64,000 nucleotides of DNA from Xenopus tropicalis (Eukaryota; Chordata; Amphibia; Anura; Pipidae), in NCBI RefSeq assembly GCF_000004195.4, contig NC_030681.2:136865506-136929505 (forward strand), given 5' to 3'. Position numbers and translations under genes: made by a program. Shown piece by piece: positions 55,363-64,000 of the stretch. The notes under the pieces are model-generated. The model was not told the DNA's origin. It saw only the letters and a program-made list of their open reading frames with translations, and ran no database searches. Positions within the stretch are counted from its first letter, which is position 1; each line of letters opens with the position of its first letter.

Positions 55363-57308
55363 AGAGTGCCAATGCTCCTAAAATGGCTGTTTGGGAAAAA
55401 TAAAGAGGATTCATGGAAACTAAAGTCTGTTTAAACTCAATTTTTTGTGGTGAAACCTGCAGTTTCACTCACAGTGAAAAACTTTGCTAGAATTTCTCCA
55501 TGCACTTTTTTCCCCCTAAAAACCCCTATCCCCAGCAGACATCATTAATCTGCCCCTTGCTTTCCACATCAACCAATGAAATGAGAGCCCACCCCTGTCT
55601 TTATAAGAAGCTATATGCCTTTAAGTGGTTTCACAGACTTGCATTCTACCCTAGTCCCACTTTCTTTGCATCCCTACTCTCAGTGAGGTACTGCAAGGAC
55701 ACTGGTCCCTCTTCTCTCTTGTTGGAGTGCAGCTGCTCGACTACACAACCTACACCTAACTCTCACTGGCTACAGCAAGCTCAACCAATCCACCCTATCA
55801 CTAAATTACCTCTCTATTACATTCCCTTTGTACCTCTCTGAGGTGGCGAGCCTCAGACTCTCTATCATTATGTTCTTAGTCTTCTCATCAGCCAGAGAGG
55901 AAGTAATGCCCCACTCTCACCTTGGTATAACCTCTAGCTGGGGCTTCCCCTTTCCCCACTGCACACCCTAGTAATCAATTAGAACTAACAACAGTTTTAT
56001 ATCATTTATTCTACCCCTTTCAAGAAGACAAGTCATTCTTACCCAAGCATTATCACCAGGCGTCCCGACAATCAATGCCTCACAAATTAAAGACCGCTAA
56101 ACCCATTTTTCAATTTGCTACAACACAATAGTCACCCATATTTCATTAATATTAATTGAAAGTTCTCCCAGTATTTAGGTTGTAAAGGTCTCTATGACTG
56201 GTCAAAAATGTCATAAGCCAGAATGAGGACTTATAAAGGAGGCCAACATGAGTTACTGGTGGGGTTGGTTTCCCACTCAAGCAGCTGGTCTATTCATAGT
56301 AGTAGCATGCCCTAACTGGGGAGGGTGTTTGCTTGTGTGAGAAATCAAAGCTTAATTATTACAATACGTTACAATGCGGGGGAATATGTATTTTTCAAAT
56401 GAGTCAATACATATTCAAAATTTGTACTTTGGTAACTAACACATATACAGTACTTATGGAAGGGAAATGCAGCACTGAAAATGTAACTTATTTTGCATTA
56501 TTTAATGTTTCATAGCTTACTATATTCTCTATATGCTGCAGGGAAGCTTTAAGGCACTGGTGGGCTTCTGCCATCTCTGCTTCCTGCACAAAGCCCATAT
56601 GCTCATATGCTACATAATACAGGCATATTTGTTTACATCAGAGCTGCTTGTTGGATTATCCATAACTTGACTATTCAGTACTCCAACCACCTATCCCATT
56701 CACCTGTTTCTGTACCTACACACATACCCATGGTGATCAGTCACTAGTCTCCCAGCACAGCCTCTGATTCTTAATACCACATTGATAATATGCTGTAATT
56801 CATAATAATCTCGCATTCTATTATTGAAATGCATTGCGATTTGTTTAGTATGTTTAAAGAAAAGTGTTGACAGTTGATAAATGTTTAATAACACCAACCA
56901 CCATTAAATCAGTGAACACAAATCTGTTGTTATTAAACACTACCGTAAATATACCACTATGGAAATCAGCTATTTTTAGAAAGGAAGATAGTTTTAAAGT
57001 GCTCAGTATGATCTGAAAATTAAAAAATATATATATATTTAATTATAATTAAGGTATGGATAATTGGGCGTAGCTTTAAACTATTCATTGCTGAGCGCTT
57101 TACAGCTTTCTTAGTTGCAATAAATATCATTATATAGGGAGGGTTTTATCACAATGATATCACTTTTCAATAAATATACCCAGGATGTTTGGCTTTTCTG
57201 GTGATGCAGAGCCTTTTCAGACTATCATATTATCATATACCACTGTCTTACTTGGCTTCAGAAGCAGGAGCAGAGGTGATAGTATGTGGAGGAGAGAGGG
57301 GGTACAGG
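55363..57308. other. non-coding, no feature recognised
   Basis: It includes a pyrimidine-rich patch at 55500-55850 and AT-rich sequence to 57300. No element termini recognised and no supported gene. ORFs of up to 113 codons lack family features. Confidence 0.45.
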
Positions 57309-57316
57309 CAGCTAGA

Positions 57317-57584
57317 CAGGGTCGGACTGGGTGCCGGGACACCAGGAAAAAACGCACTGGGCCCCGGTGGCCCAGACCTGATGCCTGTTGCCGCTCCCCT
57401 GGCCACCAGTGTCCTCCCCTGATGCGTTTCATTTATGCGCGCTCAGGGGAGGGCGTCGGGAAGGGGCCACTTCGGGGAGTTAGGGGGGCGCGTCAGGGGA
57501 CGTGGATGGTAGGGCACCGTGGGGGGTGCGAGGCCCCCGCACTGGTAGCCCTGGTGGGCCCTGCACCCCCCCAGTCCAACCCTG
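57317..57584. mobile_element. GC-rich hAT MITE, GTCGGACTGG type
   Basis: An exact 8-bp duplication CAGCTAGA (57309-57316 and 57585-57592) flanks CAGGGTCGGACTGGG..CCAGTCCAACCCTG. It is GC-rich, with GGGCCCCGGTGGCCCAGACC and GGTGGGCCCTGCACC at the subtermini. A 165-codon ORF crosses it and the flanks, so it is not a gene. Confidence 0.95.
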
Positions 57585-57592
57585 CAGCTAGA

Positions 57593-58200
57593 TACAGGAT
57601 TGGCCAGTGCCTGGATCACCTGTCAGTGCACACATTCTTTCAAGCCCATGAAGAATTACATTATACAGTTACTGCACCTTAATTAATACACATACTTATA
57701 TAAGTCTTTTTATTTCAATAAGTACTAATGGGTTGGACTAGTGGAAGAAAGAGGGTAAAGATAGAAAAAAGGGAATGGTACAATGCTGTCAAACCAAACT
57801 GGATGTTTGGGCAGAGGTCGCCATGGTAAATGGGAATACTACCGCCATTTTAAACCATCTGTATAGGTAATATAAGATGATTGGATGATTTACCTATTTG
57901 AATGGGATAGTTGCGCAATGGCTACATATAGGTTTGCATGGAACACAGGGAATTGGGCTGCTCTGTTATCTCTGCATTACATAAACATTACATTGGATGA
58001 AAGTGGACATGTGATCTTTGCATTACTTGCTGGTATTAGGAGAAATGTATACTTGTGTGCAGTTGCCTCATTGGATTAATGTAGAGAGGTGATCTCTCTA
58101 GCTGCCCCATTGGAGGTAAGTGGACATGTGATCTCTGCATTGTGTGCAGCTGCCTCATTGGATGAATGTAGACATGTGATTTCTCTAGTTGCAATGGGAA
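57593..58200. other. non-coding, short internal direct repeats
   Basis: The phrase GTGGACATGTGATCT(C/T)TGCATT recurs with variations at about 58002, 58080-58140 and 58160-58185 (CCTCATTGGAT nearby), an imperfect tandem of about 60 bases. No gene. Confidence 0.5.
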
Positions 58201-58460
58201 AAATATTTACACCAGCACACCCTTACCTCCTCCAGAGAATTACTACTTGGTGCACAGCCTAGAGAGTCGGCACTCTCAACACAATCCGGTCAAAATATTT
58301 CAGCCAGCACAACAAGTAAAGTGCAAGCAGGGCTTAGCCCTTTATTCAAAATACATTTCGGGGGCGTACCCCTTCGTCAGGCATGCCTGACGGCATGCCT
58401 GGGTGGAACACAGAAATGCATTTGCCTTGATAAAGCCCCAATGTAAGGGGTGAAATGTGC
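58201..58460. repeat. Penelope-like terminal fragment with opposed hammerhead-like cores
   Basis: It contains ACTTGGTGCACAGCCTAGAG (also at 37507), the sequence TTTATTCAAAATACATTTCG, and two hammerhead-like cores facing opposite ways (58353-58381 minus, 58426-58456 plus). Inverted terminal copies with hammerhead motifs are known in Penelope-like elements; the assignment here is inference. Confidence 0.5.
58353..58381 (-). ncRNA. hammerhead-like core, minus strand
   Basis: On the minus strand: CCTGACGA, AGGGG, TACG, CCCC, CGAAATGT. This fits CUGANGA / stem II (four G-C pairs, tetraloop) / GAAA. Stems I and III are not convincingly closed, so activity is unknown. Confidence 0.45.
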
Positions 58461-59034
58461 ATTGGCGCTTTTTAGTTTCAAATCAGACAGGGTCTCTCTC
58501 TCTTTTTTGTTATTTACCTGATGAGGAGCTTTCCTTTGTAAGTACTAGGCACTGGGGAGTTGTTTGCATGAGGGGCAGGTTTGACCCATTTCTTGCCACT
58601 GAGACTCATTACTGGTGGGCGTGGTATTGGGTCACTGTATGGAATGTGTGTGGGTTTGATTTGGTGGGATTTCACACATTGATGGCAGGATCTTTTAGCC
58701 ACATTTTTAGGTAGTGATATCTGGAATCCAATATATAATCCAGCATTCCACGTGAGTTATAACCCAGTAGTGCAGGTAACCCTGCGCTGTTTGATAATTT
58801 TGACATATTTTATTTTTTAAATTTTTTCTGTTATTACACCTACTCATGGTGTGCATTGTATCTATACTGAATAAAAGTTATATTTCGATGAGGAACTTTG
58901 TCTTGGACATCCAAGAAGGGGAGGTGCATCTTTATGGTCACACTTTTTCTTTTGTAAAATAAGAATTACATTACCAAAGTGTTAAAAAAAAGTTTTAGAA
59001 CTCCAAATGAAAAAAGCTGAATGTACATACATTA
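58461..59034. other. non-coding, no feature recognised
   Basis: No repeat termini recognised. Short ORFs only. Confidence 0.5.
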
Positions 59035-59263
59035 TCTGTTTCGCTTTGCCATAAAATTAGCTTTTTTTTTGTCGCCCATGTCTATTATTTGACGCAACCA
59101 CGTCCAAACTTTGACGCGACCGAGCCCAATTTGACGCGCAACCAAAATAAAATTCTGTTTGACTAATTTTTCCACAGCGAATTTTCACTGAAGTTTCGCA
59201 AAACAATTCGCCAATGACAAAATGCGGAAATTTGCTGCGAATCCATGCCTTTGCTCATCCCTA
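59035..59263 (+). mobile_element. TAGTGATG hAT copy, A-end truncated
   Basis: CTGTTTCGCTTTGCC, a run of GACGCGACCGAGCCCAATTT-like segments, then GCTGCGAATCCATGCCT and TTGCTCATCCCTA. The interior parallels 13379-13662. The A-terminal bases are missing. Confidence 0.7.
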
Positions 59264-59782
59264 ATTGTAAGTATTGGTTATCTGCTTTCCTGTAATCCCA
59301 AAGAGTTCTTAGTTACAGTGGGTTAAACACAACACATTCTGCAGTTTGAATGAGGCTTTGAGGTGGGAAGGAACGGGAGTAAAATATGTTGCTGCTTGTC
59401 TCTGTCCCTCCAGGAAAGGCGCTAATTAAAAGTGTAATACTTAAAATCATTCCAGCTATACACACGGGTCATTAAGCAAGATAAAAAAAAAGAGCATGAA
59501 CTTGAAAAATACTCATTTATGATGGCTCATTTTGGAGAATTTTCAAAGTAAAATTGTAGTTACAAATATCGCATTGCAAGAGCAAGTTGCTGTATCAGGG
59601 AATGGAGCATATGTTGAGGTCAAACAGGATCAACCACAGTTAAGTGCTCTGAATATGGCTCAAGATTTTCAAAAGGTTAGAAAGATTAAAAATAAAGGTT
59701 GTTGTGAAGGAGGGAGATGCACGCTGTAAAGTGGCCAAAGCTGAATTTGTGGTTTAAACACTATTCATATTGCATTTGTAGT
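59264..59782. other. non-coding, no feature recognised
   Basis: No recognised repeat or gene. Confidence 0.5.
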
Positions 59783-59786
59783 TTAA

Positions 59787-60060
59787 AGGAAAACTATACC
59801 CCTGAACAATGTAGGTCTCTATAAAAATATATCACATAAACCTGCTTATATGTAAAACCTTAATTAAAACCCTGCTTCAACTAAATAAACCATTTTGATT
59901 AAAAAAAAATACTTTTTATTAGTATGTGCCATTTCCTAAATAGAAAATTACCATTTTAATTAAGGGCCGCCCCCTGGGATCATGTGATTCATAGTGCACA
60001 CAAACAAACACAAGGGCACACATACATGTTAGGGTGCATCAGCCAATTAATAGACAAGGT
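59787..60060. mobile_element. Kolobok/T2-like element, left end only
   Basis: TTAA (59783-59786) then AGGAAAACTATACCCC is a typical TTAA-element start. It runs into the DIRS-like sequence without a visible right end. Confidence 0.5.
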
Positions 60061-60077
60061 TCCGTCTTTTACTCTCA

Positions 60078-61930
60078 CACTATGAGAGATATTTGGAGGA
60101 TCCAGCTACTGATGTTTTTAAGATGATGAAAAAACTGACTTTTGACCTGGCTCAAGTTGGCTCCTTAATTAAGGCAGTGAAGTTGATCCTGGGTGTTGAA
60201 GATACAATGGAGTCTCAAAAGTTGATGGTCCTCCCTTCTTCAAAATCAAGATAGTTTTGGAGTTAATTGCTACAGAGTGGGGTAGGGCAGCTAAGAATAT
60301 TTATTTCATATCATTGGCCACAAGGATATCAAGAACTGGGATACGCTCCCTGCAGTTGATCCATCAGTTATCCATGTGTCTAAGAAGACAACACTTCCCA
60401 TTGATGACTCATCTGTCCTGAAGGATCCCATGGATAAGAGGGTGGAGACAGAGTCTCAGTGTAAAGACTACTGAGTGGCCGGAGCCTTGTGTAAGCCTGC
60501 ATTTTCGAAAGCAGTCTCCTTATGGATTGATAGCTTGGATAAGGCTATTTTGCATGGTACAGATACAGTCGATATTAGTGCGTGGTTGGCAGAACTGAAG
60601 TGGCAGTGGACTTGACTCGGTTGGTCTCAAGGTCTAGGGATGTAGCGAACCTCACAAAAAAAGTTCGCGAACCCGTTTGCGAACTTCTGCCAAAAAGTGC
60701 GAACTTTTGCGAACTTTGCGAACCCCATAGACTTCAATGAGAAGGCGAACTTTGAAACCTAGAAAAGCCATTTCTGGCCAGAAAACTGATTTTAAAGTTG
60801 TTTAAAGGGTGCCACGACCTGGACAGTGGCATGCAGGAGGGGGATCAAGGGCAAAAATTTCTCTGAAAAATACGTTGTTGTAATCAGTAATCAGAAAATA
60901 AAAGCAGTCCTTACAAGGACAATTGGGTTACAGCAGATGAGATCAGAAGGACAGCTGTCCCCAGCAGCTACATACAGAGCAGTAGAAAGTAGATTACTAG
61001 TCAGCAAAGCTACTTAAACTGTCCCTCAAACCCCTGCACAGCTCTCTCCCTATGCTAACTCATCAAGCACACACAGGCAGAATGTAAAATGGCTGCTGGG
61101 CTTCGGTTTATATATGGAAGGGAGTGGTCCGGGGGTGGTCCAGGAGGGAGAGCTGCCTGATTGGCATCTGCTGGCTCTGGGGTGAGAGGTCAAAATTTGG
61201 CTCCAGCTAAGGCGAACCCAAAATTGCGAACATCGCTAAAAGTTCGCGAACTTGCGAACTTGCGAACACCCGATTTTCGTGCGAATTAGTTCTCCGGCGA
61301 ACAGTTCGCTACATCTCTATCAAGGTCTATCGAAGTATCGATTTCAGACAGAAGAGCCCTTTGGCTTTGGGCTTGGGGTGCAGATACAGCAGTCAAGCCA
61401 AGTCTTTGTAACTTGCCATATGTTGGTGGAAGCCTTTATGCCCATAAGTTGGACAAAGTAATTTCCAAAGCCACAGGAGGCAAAAGCACCTTTCTCCTAC
61501 AAGAGAAGAAGAAATCAAAGCCGAATGTTTGAAAGGGTTTTCTTTTTTTGTGGGTCCAGGCAGGTCTAGGTCCCCAGACAGTCTTGAAGAGGAGGCCAGT
61601 CCACAATCAGTCACAATCAAAATCAAGTTGTCCCCAGCTTCTAAGAAGTCCTTTTAACAACCAGTCAGTTGGTGATTGCCAAGTCGGTAACAGACTTTCA
61701 AGATTTTATCAAGTCTAGAAATGCTTAATTTCAGATTCAGTTGATGCAAATATTTCCAGTTTCAGGCCCTCCCATTCAGCCATTAAACCTCTCCACTGAC
61801 CTTTACCAAGGTTCTTGTTACATTGATAGCTGAGTTATAAAAGCAAGGCTTAGCTATTTGGCATTATCTGGATGATATTCTTCTGTCCACCAAGTCTCTG
61901 GAGATCCTGGTTGTTCACAGAGAGAGCCAT
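60078..61930 (+). mobile_element. decayed DIRS1-like retroelement (Gag and RT pieces), hAT-split
   Basis: Tyrosine-recombinase retroelement of the DIRS1 group, judged from protein fragments on the plus strand. The Gag-like region has KKTTLPIDDSSVLKDPMDK near 60385-60440, then KPAFSKAVSLWIDSLDKAI; after the hAT insertion it resumes with DRRALWL-like and GGKSTFLLQEKKK (about 61476-61514). The RT part shows TFTKVLVTLIAEL, a stop, then GLAIWHYLDDILLS, with YLDD at 61865-61876. Several stops and frame changes are present, and most RT, RNase H and recombinase sequence is missing. Neither terminus could be placed. Confidence 0.75.
60635..61319 (-). mobile_element. hAT, TAGGGATGTAGCG family, copy 5, in DIRS1
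   Basis: An exact 8-bp duplication TCAAGGTC (60627-60634 and 61320-61327) surrounds TAGGGATGTAGCGAAC..GTTCGCTACATCTCTA. Read on the minus strand it has the TATA region and leader (TAACTCATCAAGCACACACA on plus) in common with 44901-45400, but lacks the ORF. It is therefore a shorter deletion derivative that retains the promoter end. It interrupts the Gag-like reading of the DIRS element. Confidence 0.95.
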
Positions 61931-63320
61931 CTTTTTTCAGTTCAATACAGCCGACCCCAAGGGCCAAACGATCAAATTAGCCCAATATTGGGAGAAGATC
62001 CTCTCGTTTGGCAATGTCGTGGATATTATCATGTATGGTCAATTTTACTGTCTTGTTTCAGAATTGCAGGCTTTGTCTTTCAGATATTTAGCTATTTTAT
62101 ATGTAAAGATTAATAACCCACACCTCTGCCTCATTGTTTAGTTCCCAGTTTGATAATAACAAATACAAAGATGGATAACGAATGCATTCAGATTAAAAAT
62201 AAACGTTTTTTTGAATGCTTTATTTTCAGAATGCCTAAATATGCAGACTTTCTCACTCAATGCGCGGAGTGAATTTGTTTGTGTTTTTTTTGCTGTGCAA
62301 ATATTTAAATTTACGTGCTCAGGCATTAAACAAATACACGCTTTTCAAGACAATATTTTAGTGGTTTGAATAACATTATATTCCGGCAGCAGCAGCAGCA
62401 GCAGCGGTTGAAAATAAATAAACACAAGATTTAATCTTTCCTTCACGTTTTTCAATCAAAGATTAGGAGCGAGCTATAAATGAATCCCAAACCATTTGAC
62501 TAAAAGCATTAATTTGTCATAGAAAGCAATAAGCACACGTACTAATTCATGCACAAATTAGCCAAAACCATAGGTCTCTTGTCTCCATTTAAATAAAAGT
62601 TTATTCTTCCTGGCTAAAGACAATAGCACAGGTGCATGTCCTTCAATGCACAATCCGTTTGTTCTGTGATGCAGGAAGTCGATATTAACACCTGTTTTTT
62701 TTCCCTATTCTGCACTCCTGCCCGGGCTAATTTGCCCAATGTCATGTTTGCTTCAGTGAGAAACTGTCAAAGAGAATTACTGCCTTGGAACACAATATCT
62801 TCACTTGGGCAATTTGTCTTGTGATTCACCCCCGCCCCTTTAATATACACACATACACACTATAAGCTTTTGTATTGACACTGTATAAGCAGGGCCTATG
62901 TCATTGAGTTCATTGGACAAAGAATACAGTATGGAATAATTAACTCTTGATAAAACTGGTGGCCTTAGAGCTTCTAGCTAATAAAACAGAGGTTTGATAT
63001 TTTATGGAAGAGAATTCATTGAACGGTTATTTCATGTTCATGTCTGAACTGTACCCTAAACTGCCCTTTGTTCTTGTACAGACCAATGGGAAAACTGATT
63101 GTTGGCCAAAACTGGTGAGAATGTGGCTTTGGTAATATACTTTATGTTGCATTTCTGTGTTTTCATGCTCTATATATGGAATCCAATTGTTTTTTTATAT
63201 ACTATGAACTGTACATATACACAGCCACATGTTTTCCCCATTGCATTTATTGTGTACTATCTGTGCCAATACAGAAATTAGGGTGGCTCCATCTGTCCAT
63301 ATCTTGTTTATTGTAAAGAT
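61931..63320. other. non-coding; candidate conserved block 62140-62600
   Basis: 62140-62600 is repeat-free apart from a short (CAG)n run and is rich in homeodomain-type cores (GCATTAATTTGTCAT, CTAATTCATGC, CACAAATTAGCC). It could be a conserved non-coding element, by inspection only. 62600-63320 is unrecognised. Confidence 0.35.
62387..62405. repeat. (CAG)n microsatellite
   Basis: About six CAG units. Confidence 0.9.
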
Positions 63321-63325
63321 GAGAG

Positions 63326-63560
63326 GGCAGCACAGTGGCTCAGGGCATAGCCCTAATGCACTCAGGTCCTGAGTTTGATTCCAGCCAGGGAACTATTTGC
63401 AAGGCATTTGCATGCTCATTCCTGGTTCCCTCCCTGATAAAACTCCTACTGTGTGTAAATGTGATAAGGGCCTTAGATTGTAAGCTCAACTGGGACAGGG
63501 ACTGATGTCTGGGACAGCAGGAATGTATTGGAGCTATGTAACTCCCAGGAAATAAATGCA
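63326..63560 (+). repeat. tRNA-derived SINE with head
   Basis: GGCAGCACAGTGGCTCAGGG contains an A-box-like segment and GAGTTTGATTCC (63371-63382) a B-box, together an internal RNA polymerase III promoter. The body TTAGATTGTAAGCTCAACTG and GGGACAGGGACTGATG matches 14091 and 48568. The tail is diverged (AGGAAATAAATGCA). Confidence 0.75.
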
Positions 63561-64000
63561 GTTAAATGGGCCATCATTAATCCTAAGGAAAGGTTCATTT
63601 TTCTCTGAACTGTATATATACTGTATATATATAAAAAAACTGAAGTGGAATGGATTCACCGTTTAAATACACTGGCCCCAAATGGGTTAAATAGGGATTT
63701 TGATTTACATTTATTTTTGTAATATTTTTGTGACATTTTTATGTTTCCAATGTTTCATTGCTTCACTTTTTCTTATGATTTACTTTTTCTTATGACTTAT
63801 TTTTTCTTTTGATTTCTGTGTAAAAATGTTTAGGCCAATAATGAATGATTAGGTAGCATTTAAATGTTATGCCCAGTCTCTAATATATCGTTCCTGCCAA
63901 GCTTTATTTTAATAACATGTATGTTTAGGTACCATTGTTTGGTATTTTGACAGTTCCTTATATTGATACGTTTGTCATTATCTATATAATATGCGGAACT
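63561..64000. other. non-coding, no feature recognised
   Basis: AT-rich, with TTTTTCTTATGATTTA repeated two to three times near 63768-63815. No gene. Confidence 0.5.

Noticed and set aside
53880..55468. 485-codon plus and 525-codon minus ORFs
   Set aside because: Both arise from a 45-bp tandem repeat whose length is a multiple of 3; neither has a plausible protein domain, and both strands cannot be real genes.
57185..57682. 165-codon ORF, Gly/Arg-rich
   Set aside because: It crosses both boundaries of a GC-rich hAT MITE with an exact target duplication and has no domain.

Overview
The window looks like a non-coding, repeat-packed stretch of an amphibian genome, most likely Xenopus. The AT-rich background, the lack of any intact host gene, and the repeat repertoire point there: TTAA-flanked Kolobok/T2-like MITEs, many hAT MITEs with 8-bp target duplications, a MITE starting CAGGTATGGGA, a Tc1 element with long inverted termini, CR1 LINEs, a DIRS1-like retroelement and tRNA-derived SINEs. 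The species call rests on recognising repeats, not on a search.

Layout. 1-9000: single-copy sequence with TTAA MITEs at 2930, 5767 and 8208 (the second split by a hAT insertion), a (CTTT)n run and an L1-like scrap. 9000-14300: two CR1 fragments, a hammerhead-ribozyme-like core at 11601 and a composite hAT MITE at 13379. 14300-28500: several short hAT MITEs with visible target duplications, an old CAGGTATGGGA element, a decayed three-copy tandem repeat, a 41-bp minisatellite against a CR1 remnant, and a near-perfect 74-bp-arm hairpin. 28849-30478: a complete but dead Tc1 element. 33300-40300: MITEs that carry minisatellites (52-bp and 113-bp units), a foldback element and more hAT and TTAA elements. 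40330-42066: repeat-poor sequence that reads like a conserved regulatory block. 42075-46627: dense nested elements, namely a second composite hAT, a 5'-truncated CR1, and the longest copy of another hAT family, which keeps a TATA box and a short start-codon ORF. 46600-64000: SINE, hAT and other MITE insertions, a 45-bp minisatellite of about 32 units open on both strands, an opposed pair of hammerhead-like motifs, a decayed DIRS1-like element split by a hAT, and a SINE near the end.

No host protein-coding exon, tRNA, rRNA or CRISPR array could be supported. The only protein-coding signatures belong to transposable elements: a Tc1 transposase with two inactivating changes, CR1 reverse transcriptase fragments, DIRS1-like Gag and RT fragments, an L1-like ORF2 scrap, and a 55-codon leader ORF in a hAT. 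The most informative observations are (a) two loci where a hAT MITE has inserted into its own terminus at the same base and in the same orientation, (b) five copies of one hAT family with one promoter-bearing member, (c) hammerhead-like cores, one with an exact catalytic consensus, and (d) several long repeat-free blocks suggestive of conserved non-coding DNA.
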